A stretch of 64,000 nucleotides of DNA from Nanosynbacter sp. (GCA_015257665.1 JABZJS010000003.1:1-64000), one strand, 5' to 3'; counted from the stretch's first letter, positions 41,254 through 51,556 are shown. The notes: a model not told the origin generated them from the sequence alone. Numbers and translations are program-made.

Positions 41254-42699
41254 TAACTCACTCAAACTATCGCGCACTGCAGCATGCTATTCTTCATTCG
41301 CACATGTCGTTGGAAGCTAGCAGGATATTCAAGACACAAGACAGCTCAGCCAGACATATAGTATACATAACAAAAATTGAGTGGACATCGTGATAGCAAA
41401 ATATCTTGCTCGTATGGCTGTGCCACATCACCAACGAGCTGCGCATTCATCCTCCCGCACAAGCGCTATATGTAGCAAAACACGATGCCACTGCGGCAGA
41501 TGCTTCGCATAGCAAGTCAGCTTGTCTGAATAAAAAATTGATTTTTGACAGCATCACATTTTTGCAAGCCAAGCGTGAGTATTTGTATATGCCACATAGT
41601 ATATTTCGCATCTTCGCAGCACATAGACGAGCCAAGATGTATCGCACGATATCTTGCGCTTATACACGTTTTGCAAAATTTGCATGAACCATCTGCAAGC
41701 AATTCTAGCTGCGATAATAAGCAACCCATTTTTGCATAAATCTACAAACAATGATTATTTTTATCATCAACCGCTCATTCGCGCAGCCTATACTTCGCAA
41801 CAGCATATCGCCTTGCTATAATTCGCCTGGCATGCAAAAACCAAAAATGAAACACTCTCCAGCCAGCCACAACAAGCGTGCACAAAAAAGCAAAAAGTCA
41901 AAAATATCCAAACTCAAAAAATAGACAAGCTGGACAATGATCACATTTTTTATCTCGCAGCAACAGCCCATGCGTCATTTCACCATCTGCAATTTTTTGC
42001 AGTAGCACGCGAAAGCAAAGCGCATAGCTTCGCAGCTACACAATAAAAAAGTGTGTTCATTATTTATATAATACTTATGCTTACTTTGGTATATTTTGTA
42101 TTATGCCCTATTGCCATAAGCGTCATTATATTGCTAAAGATAAATGTGTATCTGTAACGAAAATTTGTTCATTTGTGCTTATGGTTATTGTATTTACCCT
42201 GCACGTGAACTCCCACGCCCTTACCGCACATCACGCAAAGCATTCGTTGAGCTTGCCACATCGTTGTTGTGTCCACTATATCACTTTGGTTGCCCTGCTG
42301 TTGTTTGTACATCACTATGCCAATTCCTTCATGTTGTGCTCGTATCATCGTTTTACTCAATTGCTGTACTTCCTACGACGCTCATATTTCGAACGTTCGC
42401 CAAGTATTCTCTGTTTCTTTTCAGTCTTTTTTACAATACCTTGTATATTTTGACATCATCCTCGTCGCAGAGAGCTATGTTGCATTCTCCACAATAATAT
42501 CTCGATCCTATCGAGCTTGACGACGAGTCTCATGTGTTGGTTGTTACAACATTATTTACACCCTTTTTCTCACACGTACCCTTTAGTAAAAAACACAGCG
42601 CACCCATAAGCTTGTGCTCAAAATCGGCAAAAATCGTCTCTACTCTACGTTGTTTTTATCACATCTCTAGGATACTCCAACCTAAACATCACACGGCAC
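41254..42699. other. Gene-free AT-rich region
   Basis: About 1.4 kb holds no credible gene. Three overlapping plus-strand frames at 42103-42520 stay open because the strand is pyrimidine-rich; their His/Tyr/Phe/Cys-rich translations and lack of ribosome sites argue against coding. A TATAAT at about 42068-42073 is isolated. No tRNA, CRISPR or strong hairpin was seen. Confidence 0.5.
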
Positions 42700-42727
42700 A
42701 AGAAATACACCGCTTTTCGCGGTGTAT
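42700..42727 (-). terminator. Terminator of the rpsF-ssb-rpsR-efp group
   Basis: On the minus strand ATACACCGC-GAAAA-GCGGTGTAT is followed by TTCTTGTG, 75 bp after efp. Confidence 0.75.
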
Positions 42728-42800
42728 GTGTGCTATCCCTCCATATTCTCACTTTTGCGTGTAAACGCGATGAGAGCGGCTCTCATGAGCTCTCAGGGCA

Positions 42801-43361
42801 CTATTTCTTGCGCTCGCGATACTCTCCGCTTGCAGTGTCGACAGAAATAACGTCGCCCGTCTTAATAAAGGCTGGCACCTTGACGACAAGGCCTGTCTCC
42901 AACGTCGCATCCTTAAGCACGCTACTGGTTGTGTCACCTTTTACAACATCTTCTGTATAGGTCACCTGGAGGTAGAGGTTTTTTGGTAGCTCGACATTGA
43001 TCACTTTACCATAGAAGAACTGCAGGCTTAGTGTATCCCCCTCCTTCAGATAGTCCTTGGCGCTGTCGACGAGGTCCGCAGCGAGTTCAAACTGCTCAAA
43101 GCTAGTTGGATCCATAAAATAGAACGTATCACCATCATTATAGAGGTACTGCACGCTCTGCGTCGATACCTCGGCGGGCTCAATCTTGTCTTGCCCCTTG
43201 AAGGTCTTGGGCAGCACGCTCCCATCGATCAAGTTCTTCAGCCGCACATTCACAATAGAGCCACCCCGGCCCATTACCTTCTGATTATAGTCCACAACTC
43301 GATACGGCTTGCCATCAAGCTGCACAATCACGCCTTTTTTTAGGTCAGTTGGTTGGTACAT
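42801..43361 (-). CDS. efp: Elongation factor P with Arg32 at the tip
   Basis: EF-P rescues ribosomes stalled at consecutive prolines. The protein has 186 residues and three domains: KOW-like N-domain (DLKKGVIVQLDGKPYRVVDY), central and C-terminal OB domains (TGDVISVDTASGEYRERKK end). The domain I tip is KVMGRGGS with Arg at position 32. In E. coli the equivalent is Lys34 (beta-lysylated), in Pseudomonas Arg32 (rhamnosylated by EarP). The start is the ATG at 43361, behind AGGAG. Confidence 0.96.
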   Translation of the reverse strand: MYQPTDLKKGVIVQLDGKPYRVVDYNQKVMGRGGSIVNVRLKNLIDGSVLPKTFKGQDKIEPAEVSTQSVQYLYNDGDTFYFMDPTSFEQFELAADLVDSAKDYLKEGDTLSLQFFYGKVINVELPKNLYLQVTYTEDVVKGDTTSSVLKDATLETGLVVKVPAFIKTGDVISVDTASGEYRERKK

Positions 43362-43443
43362 CACCTATCTCCTGTTTAGTAGTTGCTGCTTCGTTCGAAA
43401 CATCCGCCAGCGCAGTCACAGAGGTACTGCGCTGAAAAAGCTC

Positions 43444-43644
43444 CTAACCTTGTGCCACAAATGGCAGCAACGCCAAGTGGCGAGCCCGCTTCACTGCTAC
43501 GGCGAGTTGTCGTTGTTGTTTATCCGACAACCCTGTGCGACTGCGTGGCTCGATCTGTCCATAAATATTAATGAACTTTTGCAATGTTTTTGCGTCTTTG
43601 TAGTCAAAATAGACTGGTGTGTCCTTGCGCATGCGCTTGGCCAT
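43444..43644 (-). CDS. rpsR: 30S ribosomal protein S18
   Basis: This 66-residue bS18 has [21 protein letters not shown], then [26 protein letters not shown], the typical S18 core (each quoted in part). It follows ssb with AGGAG as ribosome site. In many bacteria rplI (L9) follows; here efp follows instead. Confidence 0.97.
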   Translation of the reverse strand: MAKRMRKDTPVYFDYKDAKTLQKFINIYGQIEPRSRTGLSDKQQRQLAVAVKRARHLALLPFVAQG

Positions 43645-43668
43645 TATTTGTTCTCCTTTAGTATGTTG

Positions 43669-44118
43669 TTAAAATGGTATTTCTGATAGGTCAATTGGCT
43701 TGTCGTCGATGTCTTCGATGACGACATCCTGGCCGCTACCACTGTTGGCTGGCGCTGCAGCTGATGTTGTATTTCCGTCAGCACGTCCACCACCCACGAA
43801 GGTAAAGTCCTCTACTGTCACTTCTACAACAGAGCGCTTGTTGCCGTCCTTATCGTCGTAGCTGCGCTGGTCGAGGCGACCACTGACGAGCAGCGGGCTG
43901 CCCTTCTTCACATATTGTGCAATGGTTTCGCCAGTCCGTCCCCAGGCTACGCAGTTAATGAAGCTGGTTTGGTCTTGGTTTTGGCCATTTTGGTTGCGCC
44001 ATGTGCGAGTGACCGCTAGTGTAAAATTCGCAACGTTCTGCCCACTTGCTGTGGTGCGCACCTCTATATCGCGCGTCAAATTGCCCATCAAAATAACTTT
44101 GCTAAATCCTCGAGCCAT
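43669..44118 (-). CDS. ssb: Single-stranded DNA-binding protein
   Basis: This 149-residue SSB has an OB-fold domain (1-108): GNLTRDIEVRTTASGQNVANFTLAV, the conserved FINCVAWGRTGE and YVKKGSPLLVSGRLDQRSYDDKDG. A Gly/Ala/Ser-rich linker is followed by an acidic tail DVVIEDIDDKPIDLSEIPF. The tail ends in the DLSEIPF form of the universal SSB C-terminal peptide that recruits partner proteins. It lies between rpsF and rpsR as in most bacteria. Confidence 0.97.
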   Translation of the reverse strand: MARGFSKVILMGNLTRDIEVRTTASGQNVANFTLAVTRTWRNQNGQNQDQTSFINCVAWGRTGETIAQYVKKGSPLLVSGRLDQRSYDDKDGNKRSVVEVTVEDFTFVGGGRADGNTTSAAAPANSGSGQDVVIEDIDDKPIDLSEIPF

Positions 44119-44166
44119 ATATCCTCCTCGATTCTTTACTGTGGTTATGAGTTGTTGTGGTAATTT

Positions 44167-44511
44167 TTACTCTTCTGTTTGGCGGCTAGCTTCGCGCGCT
44201 TTGGCCTCTGCCATCAGCTTGCGGCCCTTCTCGTCCACTTTGACGAGCAAGTAGCGAATCACATCGTCAGAGATATTCAGCGCATTGCTGATCTTCAGCG
44301 GTGCATCAGCGGGCAGCGCCACCTCAAAGTACACATACACTGCAAAGTCTTCCTTCTTAATACTATACTGCAGCTTTTTCTTGCCCCAGTTGTCTTCGCT
44401 GGTAATAGAGCCACCAGCGCCGAGCACCAGCTCGCGCACCTTGGCAAGTGGTGCCTCAAGGTTTGATTCTAGATCTGGCCGAATCAAAACCGTTAGTTCA
44501 TATTGTTTCAT
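44167..44511 (-). CDS. rpsF: 30S ribosomal protein S6
   Basis: This 114-residue bS6 has YELTVLIRPDLE, then WGKKKLQYSIKKEDFAVYVYFE and the C-terminal DDVIRYLLVKVDEK. It is the first gene of the rpsF-ssb-rpsR-efp group. The ATG at 44511 follows AAAGGAGG; an earlier in-frame start at 44535 includes the ribosome site itself. Confidence 0.97.
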   Translation of the reverse strand: MKQYELTVLIRPDLESNLEAPLAKVRELVLGAGGSITSEDNWGKKKLQYSIKKEDFAVYVYFEVALPADAPLKISNALNISDDVIRYLLVKVDEKGRKLMAEAKAREASRQTEE

Positions 44512-44579
44512 ATGTAAACCTCCTTTGGGATCCATATGGATGTTTATCCGGACGATAAACTTAGGTTAATAACGCATTA

Positions 44580-47434
44580 TATTATACGCGAGACAGCATA
44601 CAAAGTCTAGCGAGGTACAGGGGTGTGGAGGTGTTGTACTTTTAATTTTTCTATTTTTGAGTAGCTACACGCACTGCGTAATATGAGTTATTGGCCGCCT
44701 CATTCGCTGCATGGTTGCGCCATGTCTTGCAAGCACTTATCCATCTTGCCATAGATCAAGAGGCGACACGGCGTGATTATACATTCCATCCATATTTCAC
44801 AAAAAAGATAATTACATTATGGCGCTAAAATTCACTTGCTTCGCCCAATCACTGTCCTTAATATATTATGCCCATGTATTATATACATAAGTATAGTAAA
44901 GCACCCTTTGGACACTATTAAATCTATAAAACATTACTTATTATACGTCAAAATGTGAAAAAATGAACCACCCTTACTTGTCGTGTATGTTTTACTTTGT
45001 CTTTCGCTTTTTTAGCTTTTTTGATGCTGCGATGTAACTGTAAAAAATATCGAGCCAGTTTTCGCTTGTGCTTATTTCGCTATCGCTTCTGCCTAAAGCG
45101 AAGTATTGTTTTGCTGTCCCCTTGCACATTTTTGCCAGAGCCACCTATAGCGCTCCATGGAGCCATTATGTCTATCTCATTTTTACACACTACTTATATA
45201 GAGCCAGCTGCCCCACCTCCATACATCGCACATTCGCACCAATATTTTGCTACTTCTTTCATATCATAAAGTACTACATAATGCAAAACATGAAAATTTT
45301 GAAACCTTCATTTGCACTATCCCCGACGCATTATTATTTTTTATACAAGTCATACATCGCACCCCATTAGATCGTGTAGATTTAATAACCATGACCGCTA
45401 TGTTTTGCTTATGTTTATCACACGTTCATTCACACTCAATACACAATTAGCCACCTACACTCAAAAATATACAAATATCACCGCATCGATCAATTCATTG
45501 CGTCATACACATCACGCTCCATCCATTTTCTTACTTCGCCCTAGACAATCAAGCTAGCTCTATACACCTTATGCTTTACTATATTGGTTATGTCTATCCT
45601 ATCATCAACTATCATTTGCTTGCATTATGCAACTGATAATGAAAATTTGCTACGCTATCATATTGGCATAGCGCAGACGAAAATCCAGCTGTCACCACAT
45701 CCTCGCAAAGCACCCTCTTAGCCACAAAGTTACTCGCACGTAAAATATATTTTGGCTCACCAATACCTACTATTTCTGACCCTCGTCGCACCCATCTATT
45801 TTGTTATGCAAATTTCGCTACCAAGCCTATTGTTGAATATTTTTCTACTATTTTCACACGCTCATTTCACTCCAAGTGCGCACCATCATGCCTCATGATG
45901 CAGAAAATTTTCGCCACGTACTTCATCGCTGCATCATGTCATAGCAAAAATTACCATTTTTAGTTTTCCACCAATCAACCACCACACTACATAGTTCGCA
46001 TGTCATGTACGCCTCACCAAAATCATCACATTCTTTTGGCACGCACGAACCATCACTACTTCTTGGCACTATATTTTTGCACCAATTTGTCGGACTAAGT
46101 CTCATTATTCTCAAATTTTTATTATGAACATCATTATATTCCGTTCACGAGTTCTAGCAGGATAGCTCTCTACTTAATTTCCTTCTTGCATTGCGTACAA
46201 GTCTCTTACCTATGCGCAGGCCACACATATTTTACCAGGACAAGACAGCTTATTTGCTCAAGTAAGCTTACTTCCCAATTCATCTCACCACCTCACATTC
46301 ATTTTTTGCACATTTCTATAATCGCAATGTGAAAATTTTGCACTGCTACAGTACGCATTTCATTTTTCATCACACATATTGTTTATTACCTCTCCGTCCT
46401 TCTATCTAGCTGTAATAATTTTGCATGCTCTCTCATAATTCTGTACGCAAATGTACATATCGGCACCATGCTAATTTTATATTTGCCATCAAACAATTTA
46501 TTTTTGTATCATTCATCACTCGCATGGTAGCAAAAACTATTTTGCACGCACATTATGTTGCAAAGTTGCGAACGTTTTTGCTAGACATCACTAATTTTTT
46601 ATCAATAACAAATAATACATCAGCGTTTTTTATTACAGCGTCGCAATGCATCATTATTTTTTGTCACGTATGTAGTATCCGCTTGCTACTCTAGTCGTTG
46701 AAAAATCATTTTTTTGCAATAGTACACTTCTATCATTCTTTCTGTATGCGAAAATATCGCAGCATATACACCGCACACCAATTAGAACGGGCAAAAAATA
46801 ATATTCTACTACAGAATAATTATCAATAATGTAGTGCTCACTCATATTTTTGCAAATCGTTTTGCAAAATTGTCTCAGCTACTGCAAAAAATACTAGTAG
46901 CTCTGCATTATACTTTGCTGTTGTCTCATTTTTTACTTTTTGTATTTCAATTCATACCGCACTCATGGTTCGCCTACTTCGCGCCCACTCGTACTCTCAT
47001 CAATGCAGCAGCAAAAAATTGCATGAACGATTTTGCATATTGTTCATGCTCTCTTGCTGTTTCCTTTTCCATAGCGTGCACATCATCATATACAAAAAAG
47101 ATATATTCGATAAAGCAATCGACTCACTTTGTACACAAAATGCTCATCACCACGTCCTATGTATAGTACATGAGCCCATCTATACTCGCTTAATTTACCA
47201 TCTACTACACTGAATCTACTCTTGTTATATTCAGACATTCTCTTGCTCACTCTCAAGCAATTTATAATACATAAAGAAAATCCATATAGCACACAAATAC
47301 CCGTATAGCATAAAAACTACATTATTTTCTTACGACAACGCGCACATTACACCAACCAATACACGCGATCCTTAAAAATTCAATAGCGTAGCACGCGCGC
47401 TTGTTTGTTCAATCACCATAGATTTTTTGCACAG
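44580..47434. other. 2.85-kb gene-free region with extreme strand asymmetry
   Basis: No tRNA, CRISPR or convincing coding frame was found. The plus strand is strongly depleted in G compared with C; for example 45421-45480 has two G against about seventeen C. The word TTTTGCA and its complement recur. Frames on the plus strand are short, rich in His/Ser/Tyr/Phe and lack ribosome sites. The stretch may be an old non-coding spacer, a long RNA transcribed from the minus strand, or the remains of a large lost gene. Confidence 0.5.
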
Positions 47435-47459
47435 AAAAACCAGTGCTCATCACACTGGC
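47435..47459 (-). terminator. Terminator of the 47483 gene
   Basis: On the minus strand CCAGTG-TGATGAG-CACTGG is followed by TTTTTC. Confidence 0.75.
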
Positions 47460-47482
47460 TTTCTTTCGTCTATAACTAGCCT

Positions 47483-48226
47483 TTATGCAGCGAGTGAGAA
47501 GTCTCCTTGAACCAAACCAAGCTCATCACCATACTCAAGCCGTTGCGACTCTGTAGTCGGAACCAGCACAATACCACTTGCAGTGCTAAGCTCGCCATCA
47601 ATCACATCACCTTGGTCTGTGATCATCTGCGGGCCTTCGCCTGGCTCACCCTGAATAATGCCATACACAACAGGGGCGCTATTGACCATCTCTTGATCTG
47701 GGCGCTTTCCAACATAGAACCCAACCAATGAGCCGATTACCCCTTCTTCCGCTCCACCATCTTCGCCTAAAGAAATCGCCGCTTCTTGGTGGGATAGCGA
47801 CGACTCAATTGCGGAATACAGCGATGATACATCGCCTTGGGCGTCCTTAGGGCTCTTAAAGTCGCTAACAATAGGCACAACATACGGGACATCGTTGATC
47901 TCAATGACATCACCAATTGCCAAGCCAAGCTCATCGCGCAGCTCGGATAATTTATTATGAATGGTATCAATGTGCTGGTCTGTCATCTCTGTCATCGACA
48001 TCGCAAATAGCGGCCCAAGCTCACGCTGCAGCCAACCTCGAATCTCTTGAACAGATGGCAGCTCAAGGGCATTCGGCTTGCCGTAGCGACCTCTAAACTC
48101 TTCGACTGTCGGCACATTTCCATCGTTTGCTGTGTCGTATTTTGAATATTTTGTCTCGCCCACTGGCGGTTTGTCGCTTTTAGCAAACGACTTTTCTCTT
48201 GTATTATTGTTGGTATACTCACTCAT
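47483..48226 (-). CDS. Hypothetical acidic protein (247 aa)
   Basis: I do not recognise this soluble, acidic protein. The N-terminus is Asn/Lys-rich (MSEYTNNNTREKSFAKSDKP), followed by a VQEIRGWLQRELGPLFAMSM helix region. A C-terminal part with several short strands (LVGFYVGKRPDQE, VVYGIIQGEPGEGP) follows. No signal peptide or membrane segment. A 15-codon frame upstream with its own AGGAG ends at a TGA that overlaps this start (TATGAGTGA), which may couple translation. TATAAT at 48347-48352 (minus) would give a leader of about 115 nt. Confidence 0.65.
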   Translation of the reverse strand: MSEYTNNNTREKSFAKSDKPPVGETKYSKYDTANDGNVPTVEEFRGRYGKPNALELPSVQEIRGWLQRELGPLFAMSMTEMTDQHIDTIHNKLSELRDELGLAIGDVIEINDVPYVVPIVSDFKSPKDAQGDVSSLYSAIESSLSHQEAAISLGEDGGAEEGVIGSLVGFYVGKRPDQEMVNSAPVVYGIIQGEPGEGPQMITDQGDVIDGELSTASGIVLVPTTESQRLEYGDELGLVQGDFSLAA

Positions 48227-48229
48227 AGT

Positions 48230-48760
48230 TTTTTATACTCCGCACTATGATTTTGGTTAACGGCATTGGCTCCTTTCTGCCGATTCCTCCCTGCTGCGTG
48301 CTTTGTGGCGCGTGGCAGCGTGGTAGTAAGTAATCGTATCATTTGCATTATAGCATAAAAGCAGCGCCTGCAAAGCTATTTTTGGCCTTATTTTCGCATT
48401 ATTTTCCCCATATGTACCCCTGTCGTACCAGTGGTAGCTATCTGGACGATAATTATATATTTTTCGCAAGCATTTTTAGCCTTGATTGCGTATTTCTCCC
48501 TCCTCACTGGCAAATACTCTGTCCACCTCTATCGCTACATATAAGCAGGAGCAAAGATATATGCCGAGTCCTCGTATGAGGAGATTAATGACCTAACTCT
48601 TTTTTGCGACACTGGAGAAGAAAACAGTACGCAAAGGCGCAACACGATGCCTTTATGAGTTCTACCCCACCCCACACGCCTCCTAAGCACTTATATAGCT
48701 ATACCAAAGCCAGATGAGTGAGGTGCAACCGTTCTCCAGCCGCTTGCTATGCAGCCATAT
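48230..48760. other. Intergenic region upstream of the 47483 gene
   Basis: It contains the promoter (TATAAT 48347-48352, minus) and leader of the 47483 gene and a weak hairpin TCCTC-GTAT-GAGGA near 48567. I see no gene in 48355-48760. Confidence 0.45.
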
Positions 48761-48763
48761 AGC

Positions 48764-48797
48764 AAGATCGCCCAAGGCATCTACCTCGGACGATCTT
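48764..48797 (-). terminator. Long perfect hairpin after rpsG
   Basis: On the minus strand AAGATCGTCCGAGG pairs over 14 positions (two G-U) with CCTTGGGCGATCTT around a 6-nt loop, 20 nt after the rpsG stop codon. No T-run follows, so it may protect the 3' end of the mRNA or cause pausing rather than act as a standard terminator. Confidence 0.55.
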
Positions 48798-48816
48798 GTA
48801 TGTTGCGCTGCAGAAC

Positions 48817-49296
48817 TTAGCCGCGAGCAAAGTGGGCAAAGGCACGGTTGGCCTCGGCCATCTTGTGGGTGTCTTCCTTTTTCTTGAAGGCGACACCAGT
48901 TTGGTTGCACGCATCAACGATCTCTGTTGCTAGGCGCTTGCTGTACGGCATACCACTCTTCGATCGGGCAGCCTGCACTAGCCACATAAAAGCAAAGTGC
49001 TGCTGACGATGACCCTGGATAGGGAATGGAATCTGGTAGTTCGCACCACCAACGCGGCGACTCTTTACCTCAAAGCTAGGACTGATGTTCTTGATGCAAG
49101 TCTCAAACACTTCCAGTGGGTCCTCACTCTTGAGGCTTCGTGCAGCTTGTTCGAGCGCACTATAGACGGCCCGCTCAGCAACCTGCTTTTTGCCGTCTAG
49201 CATCGATTTGTTAATCAAGCGCTGCACCAGCACCGACTGGTACTTGCGGTCTGGCTTGATGGTGCGCTGGAGTTTTTTCGTGACTTTACGAGGCAT
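48817..49296 (-). CDS. rpsG: 30S ribosomal protein S7
   Basis: This 159-residue uS7 nucleates assembly of the 3' domain of 16S rRNA. It has MPRKVTKKLQRTIKPDRKYQ, then LVQRLINKSMLDGKK, VEVKSRRVGGANYQIP (here FEVKSRRVGGANYQIPFPI) and the C-terminal KKEDTHKMAEANRAFAHF. It follows rpsL by 2 bp. The genes fusA and tuf, which often follow in the str operon, are not adjacent. Confidence 0.97.
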   Translation of the reverse strand: MPRKVTKKLQRTIKPDRKYQSVLVQRLINKSMLDGKKQVAERAVYSALEQAARSLKSEDPLEVFETCIKNISPSFEVKSRRVGGANYQIPFPIQGHRQQHFAFMWLVQAARSKSGMPYSKRLATEIVDACNQTGVAFKKKEDTHKMAEANRAFAHFARG

Positions 49297-49298
49297 GG

Positions 49299-49712
49299 TT
49301 AGTTACCCTCCTTCTTGGCGCCGTACTTGCTGCGGCCTTGCTTACGCTTCGATACCCCTTGTAGGTCGAGCGCGCCACGGACGATGTGGTAGCGCACACC
49401 CGGGAGATCCGGCACACGGCCACCACGGACGAGCACCACAGCGTGCTCCTGTAGGTTGTGACCTTCGCCGCCAATGTATGCCCAGACTTCGTGGCCGTTG
49501 GTGAGGCGCACACGAGCCACTTTACGCATCGCGGAGTTTGGCTTCTTGGGGGTTTTGGTTGTTACCTTGACGCAGACACCACGCTTGAGTGGCGCATTTT
49601 GGTCGTAGTAGCGCACCTTGAGTGCATTGTGGATGCGCCCCAGCGCTGGCGACTTCGACTTCCGAGCCGCCGTCTTGCGTGGCTTGCGCACCAATTGGTT
49701 AATGGTTGGCAT
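49299..49712 (-). CDS. rpsL: 30S ribosomal protein S12, unusual residue at position equivalent to Lys88
   Basis: This 137-residue uS12 is involved in decoding. Core motifs are [25 protein letters not shown] and [12 protein letters not shown]. The loop that in E. coli reads RVKDLPGV is RVPDLPGV, so the Lys linked to streptomycin response is Pro. An insertion of about 13 residues ([14 protein letters not shown]) precedes the KRGVC segment compared with E. coli S12. The ATG at 49712 follows AAGGAG. Confidence 0.97.
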   Translation of the reverse strand: MPTINQLVRKPRKTAARKSKSPALGRIHNALKVRYYDQNAPLKRGVCVKVTTKTPKKPNSAMRKVARVRLTNGHEVWAYIGGEGHNLQEHAVVLVRGGRVPDLPGVRYHIVRGALDLQGVSKRKQGRSKYGAKKEGN

Positions 49713-49954
49713 GCAATTCTCCTTATTACTTATAGTTCGTAACTCTGCTGCCTTCCCCACTCGTTCGATCAGTAGTGCGGTAGCATAGAGTACCTACTAG
49801 GCTATTACCCAGCATATTTACGTGTACGATTGGGAGCAGCACCTCCGCCTCGTGTCTATACCTTCTCTGCCAGGCAGTGCGCTCACACCAGCGCCCTACC
49901 CCGAAAAGAGGAAACTCGTGTGGTATTATAGCATGGATCATTCTATTGAATCAA
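49713..49954 (-). promoter_or_regulatory. Promoter and 205-nt leader of rpsL-rpsG
   Basis: On the minus strand TTGATT (49949-49954), 18 bp and TATAAT (49925-49930) give a start near 49918. The untranslated leader to the rpsL start is about 205 nt, long compared with most genes here. It contains GCGCTGGTGTGAGCGC and a GGCGGAGGTGCTGCTCC segment that may fold. Long leaders of ribosomal operons often bind a product protein; this is inference. Confidence 0.55.
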
Positions 49955-50007
49955 TTGCGCGTGATAATAATATTAAATGTTAATGTACCATGATGTACAA
50001 TTAACTC

Positions 50008-50034
50008 AAAAAGCGTCTCTTATGGGCGCTTTTT
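50008..50034. terminator. Hairpin with A- and T-tracts
   Basis: AAAAAGCG-loop-CGCTTTTT between the rpsL promoter and the MFS gene. It may stop transcription from either side. Confidence 0.55.
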
Positions 50035-50196
50035 GCGTATCTTAGAGTCTGATCAATCTAAATCTATCTCTGCATATCGTTCTTGTTATAGGCACGATGT
50101 AGCATATGCTATGACCATAACCACAATATCTCTTAGCTCTTCCTGCTTCCATCCATTACTACAGCAGTAATCAGCGAATGTGTTACACTCATTATT

Positions 50197-51369
50197 ATGA
50201 AACAAACTATTGAAAAGGTAGGCTTGCTCAGCCTGTCGCTTATACTTACGTCGTCTGGTGCCATTGCCCCAGCTATCCCCGCAATGAAGGCATTTTATCA
50301 CCAATTTTCGAGTACACAGGTTGAGCTAATCTTGTCTATTCCGTCGCTGTTTGTCGTCGTGACGCTGCTGGCTAATCATGCAATTCGCCGCGTACTGTCT
50401 GAGCGACACATCATTATTATCAGCCTCATTCTCATTCCGCTGGCTGGCGTAGTGCCGTTTTTTGTTCAGGAGTATTGGTTAGTGCTGGCTTCGCGCGCAG
50501 CCTTCGGTATTGGGACGGGGCTCATCAACGCAGTTGCCATTACCATCCTCAGCGATTATTACACTGGCCGAGAGCGTGCACAAGTATTGGGCTGGCGCGT
50601 CTCTGCCGAAATCATTGGCTGTGCATTGCTCACTCTACTGGCTGGGCAGTTGATCAAAATTAGCTGGATGCACGCTTTCTTGATTTATACAGCTGGGCTC
50701 GTCATCCTTGCTATCTTCCTCACCTGCGCCCCGCGACGACAACCGCGTATGCCTACCGAGCCCATCAAAACAGAGGGTGCTTCGCCAGCCGCTCATTCGC
50801 TGAGCCGCCAGCAGCTTAGCACAGTCATTGGATTAACGCTGTGCGGGGTATGGTTTGTTTGTATTGATGTATCACTGGCGCTGCGCCTGCCCGAGATCAC
50901 TATTGCAGCGGGTTTTGGCTCGGCCACAGACGCAAGCATCATCCTCAGCCTCAAGCAAATCATGGGGATTATCGCTGGTGCAGTATTTGTCTATGCCGTG
51001 AGTCGGTACAAGCAACGGCTCTTGGCATTGTCTGCTCTGCTCATTGGTATCGTTTTGCTTGGCTTGTCGCTATCGCCAACGATCTGGCTGCTTGGCCTTT
51101 CGTCCTTTGGGGTTGGCTTCGTCTATAGCATCATTCTCTCAACAATATTCCACCAATTGTCAGACGAAGTCTCCACACAATCGCGCAGCACAGCCACAGC
51201 AATTGTCCTCGTTGGATGCAATCTCGGTGGTGGCAGTGCACCGTATGCTTTGCAGCTGTTTTCGTGGTTGGGCGCTCGAGGGCTGGCAGTCTTCGCTTGG
51301 TTTGGAGTGTTGTCTATGTTGATTGGTGCAAGTCTCTGGCTCTCTCACCGCTACACACGTAGCCGATAA
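50197..51369 (+). CDS. MFS transporter
   Basis: This 390-residue major facilitator protein has about 12 membrane helices, TSSGAIAPAIPAMKAFY in the first helix, a VLSERHIIIISL loop and RAAFGIGTGLINAVAITILSDYYTGRERAQVLGW around helices 4-5, quoted in parts. Substrate unknown; it is not closely similar to the exporter at 2566-3741. TACACT (50184-50189), then 7 nt, then ATG: leaderless. Confidence 0.88.
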   Translation: MKQTIEKVGLLSLSLILTSSGAIAPAIPAMKAFYHQFSSTQVELILSIPSLFVVVTLLANHAIRRVLSERHIIIISLILIPLAGVVPFFVQEYWLVLASRAAFGIGTGLINAVAITILSDYYTGRERAQVLGWRVSAEIIGCALLTLLAGQLIKISWMHAFLIYTAGLVILAIFLTCAPRRQPRMPTEPIKTEGASPAAHSLSRQQLSTVIGLTLCGVWFVCIDVSLALRLPEITIAAGFGSATDASIILSLKQIMGIIAGAVFVYAVSRYKQRLLALSALLIGIVLLGLSLSPTIWLLGLSSFGVGFVYSIILSTIFHQLSDEVSTQSRSTATAIVLVGCNLGGGSAPYALQLFSWLGARGLAVFAWFGVLSMLIGASLWLSHRYTRSR

Positions 51370-51550
51370 TCTTTGAACCCTAGAGCCCACTTTTCAATAG
51401 CAAACTCCTCTATAATATATTCTTTCACTCTAATCCCAAATAATGGATATCGTCAAAATATATTCACAATCATCGCGATGTGGAGAAAACGCAAGGCGCG
51501 ATATCATACCACACGTTGGATAGATAATCCCTGTCGTCCCCACCCCATGC

Positions 51551-51556
51551 TATACT
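51551..51556 (+). promoter_or_regulatory. -10 box of pheA
   Basis: TATACT, 6 nt, ATG at 51563: leaderless layout. Confidence 0.6.

Noticed and set aside
42103..42520. Three overlapping plus-strand frames of 83-117 codons
   Set aside because: All three frames are open because the strand is poor in purines; translations are His/Tyr/Phe/Cys-rich and lack ribosome sites or family motifs.
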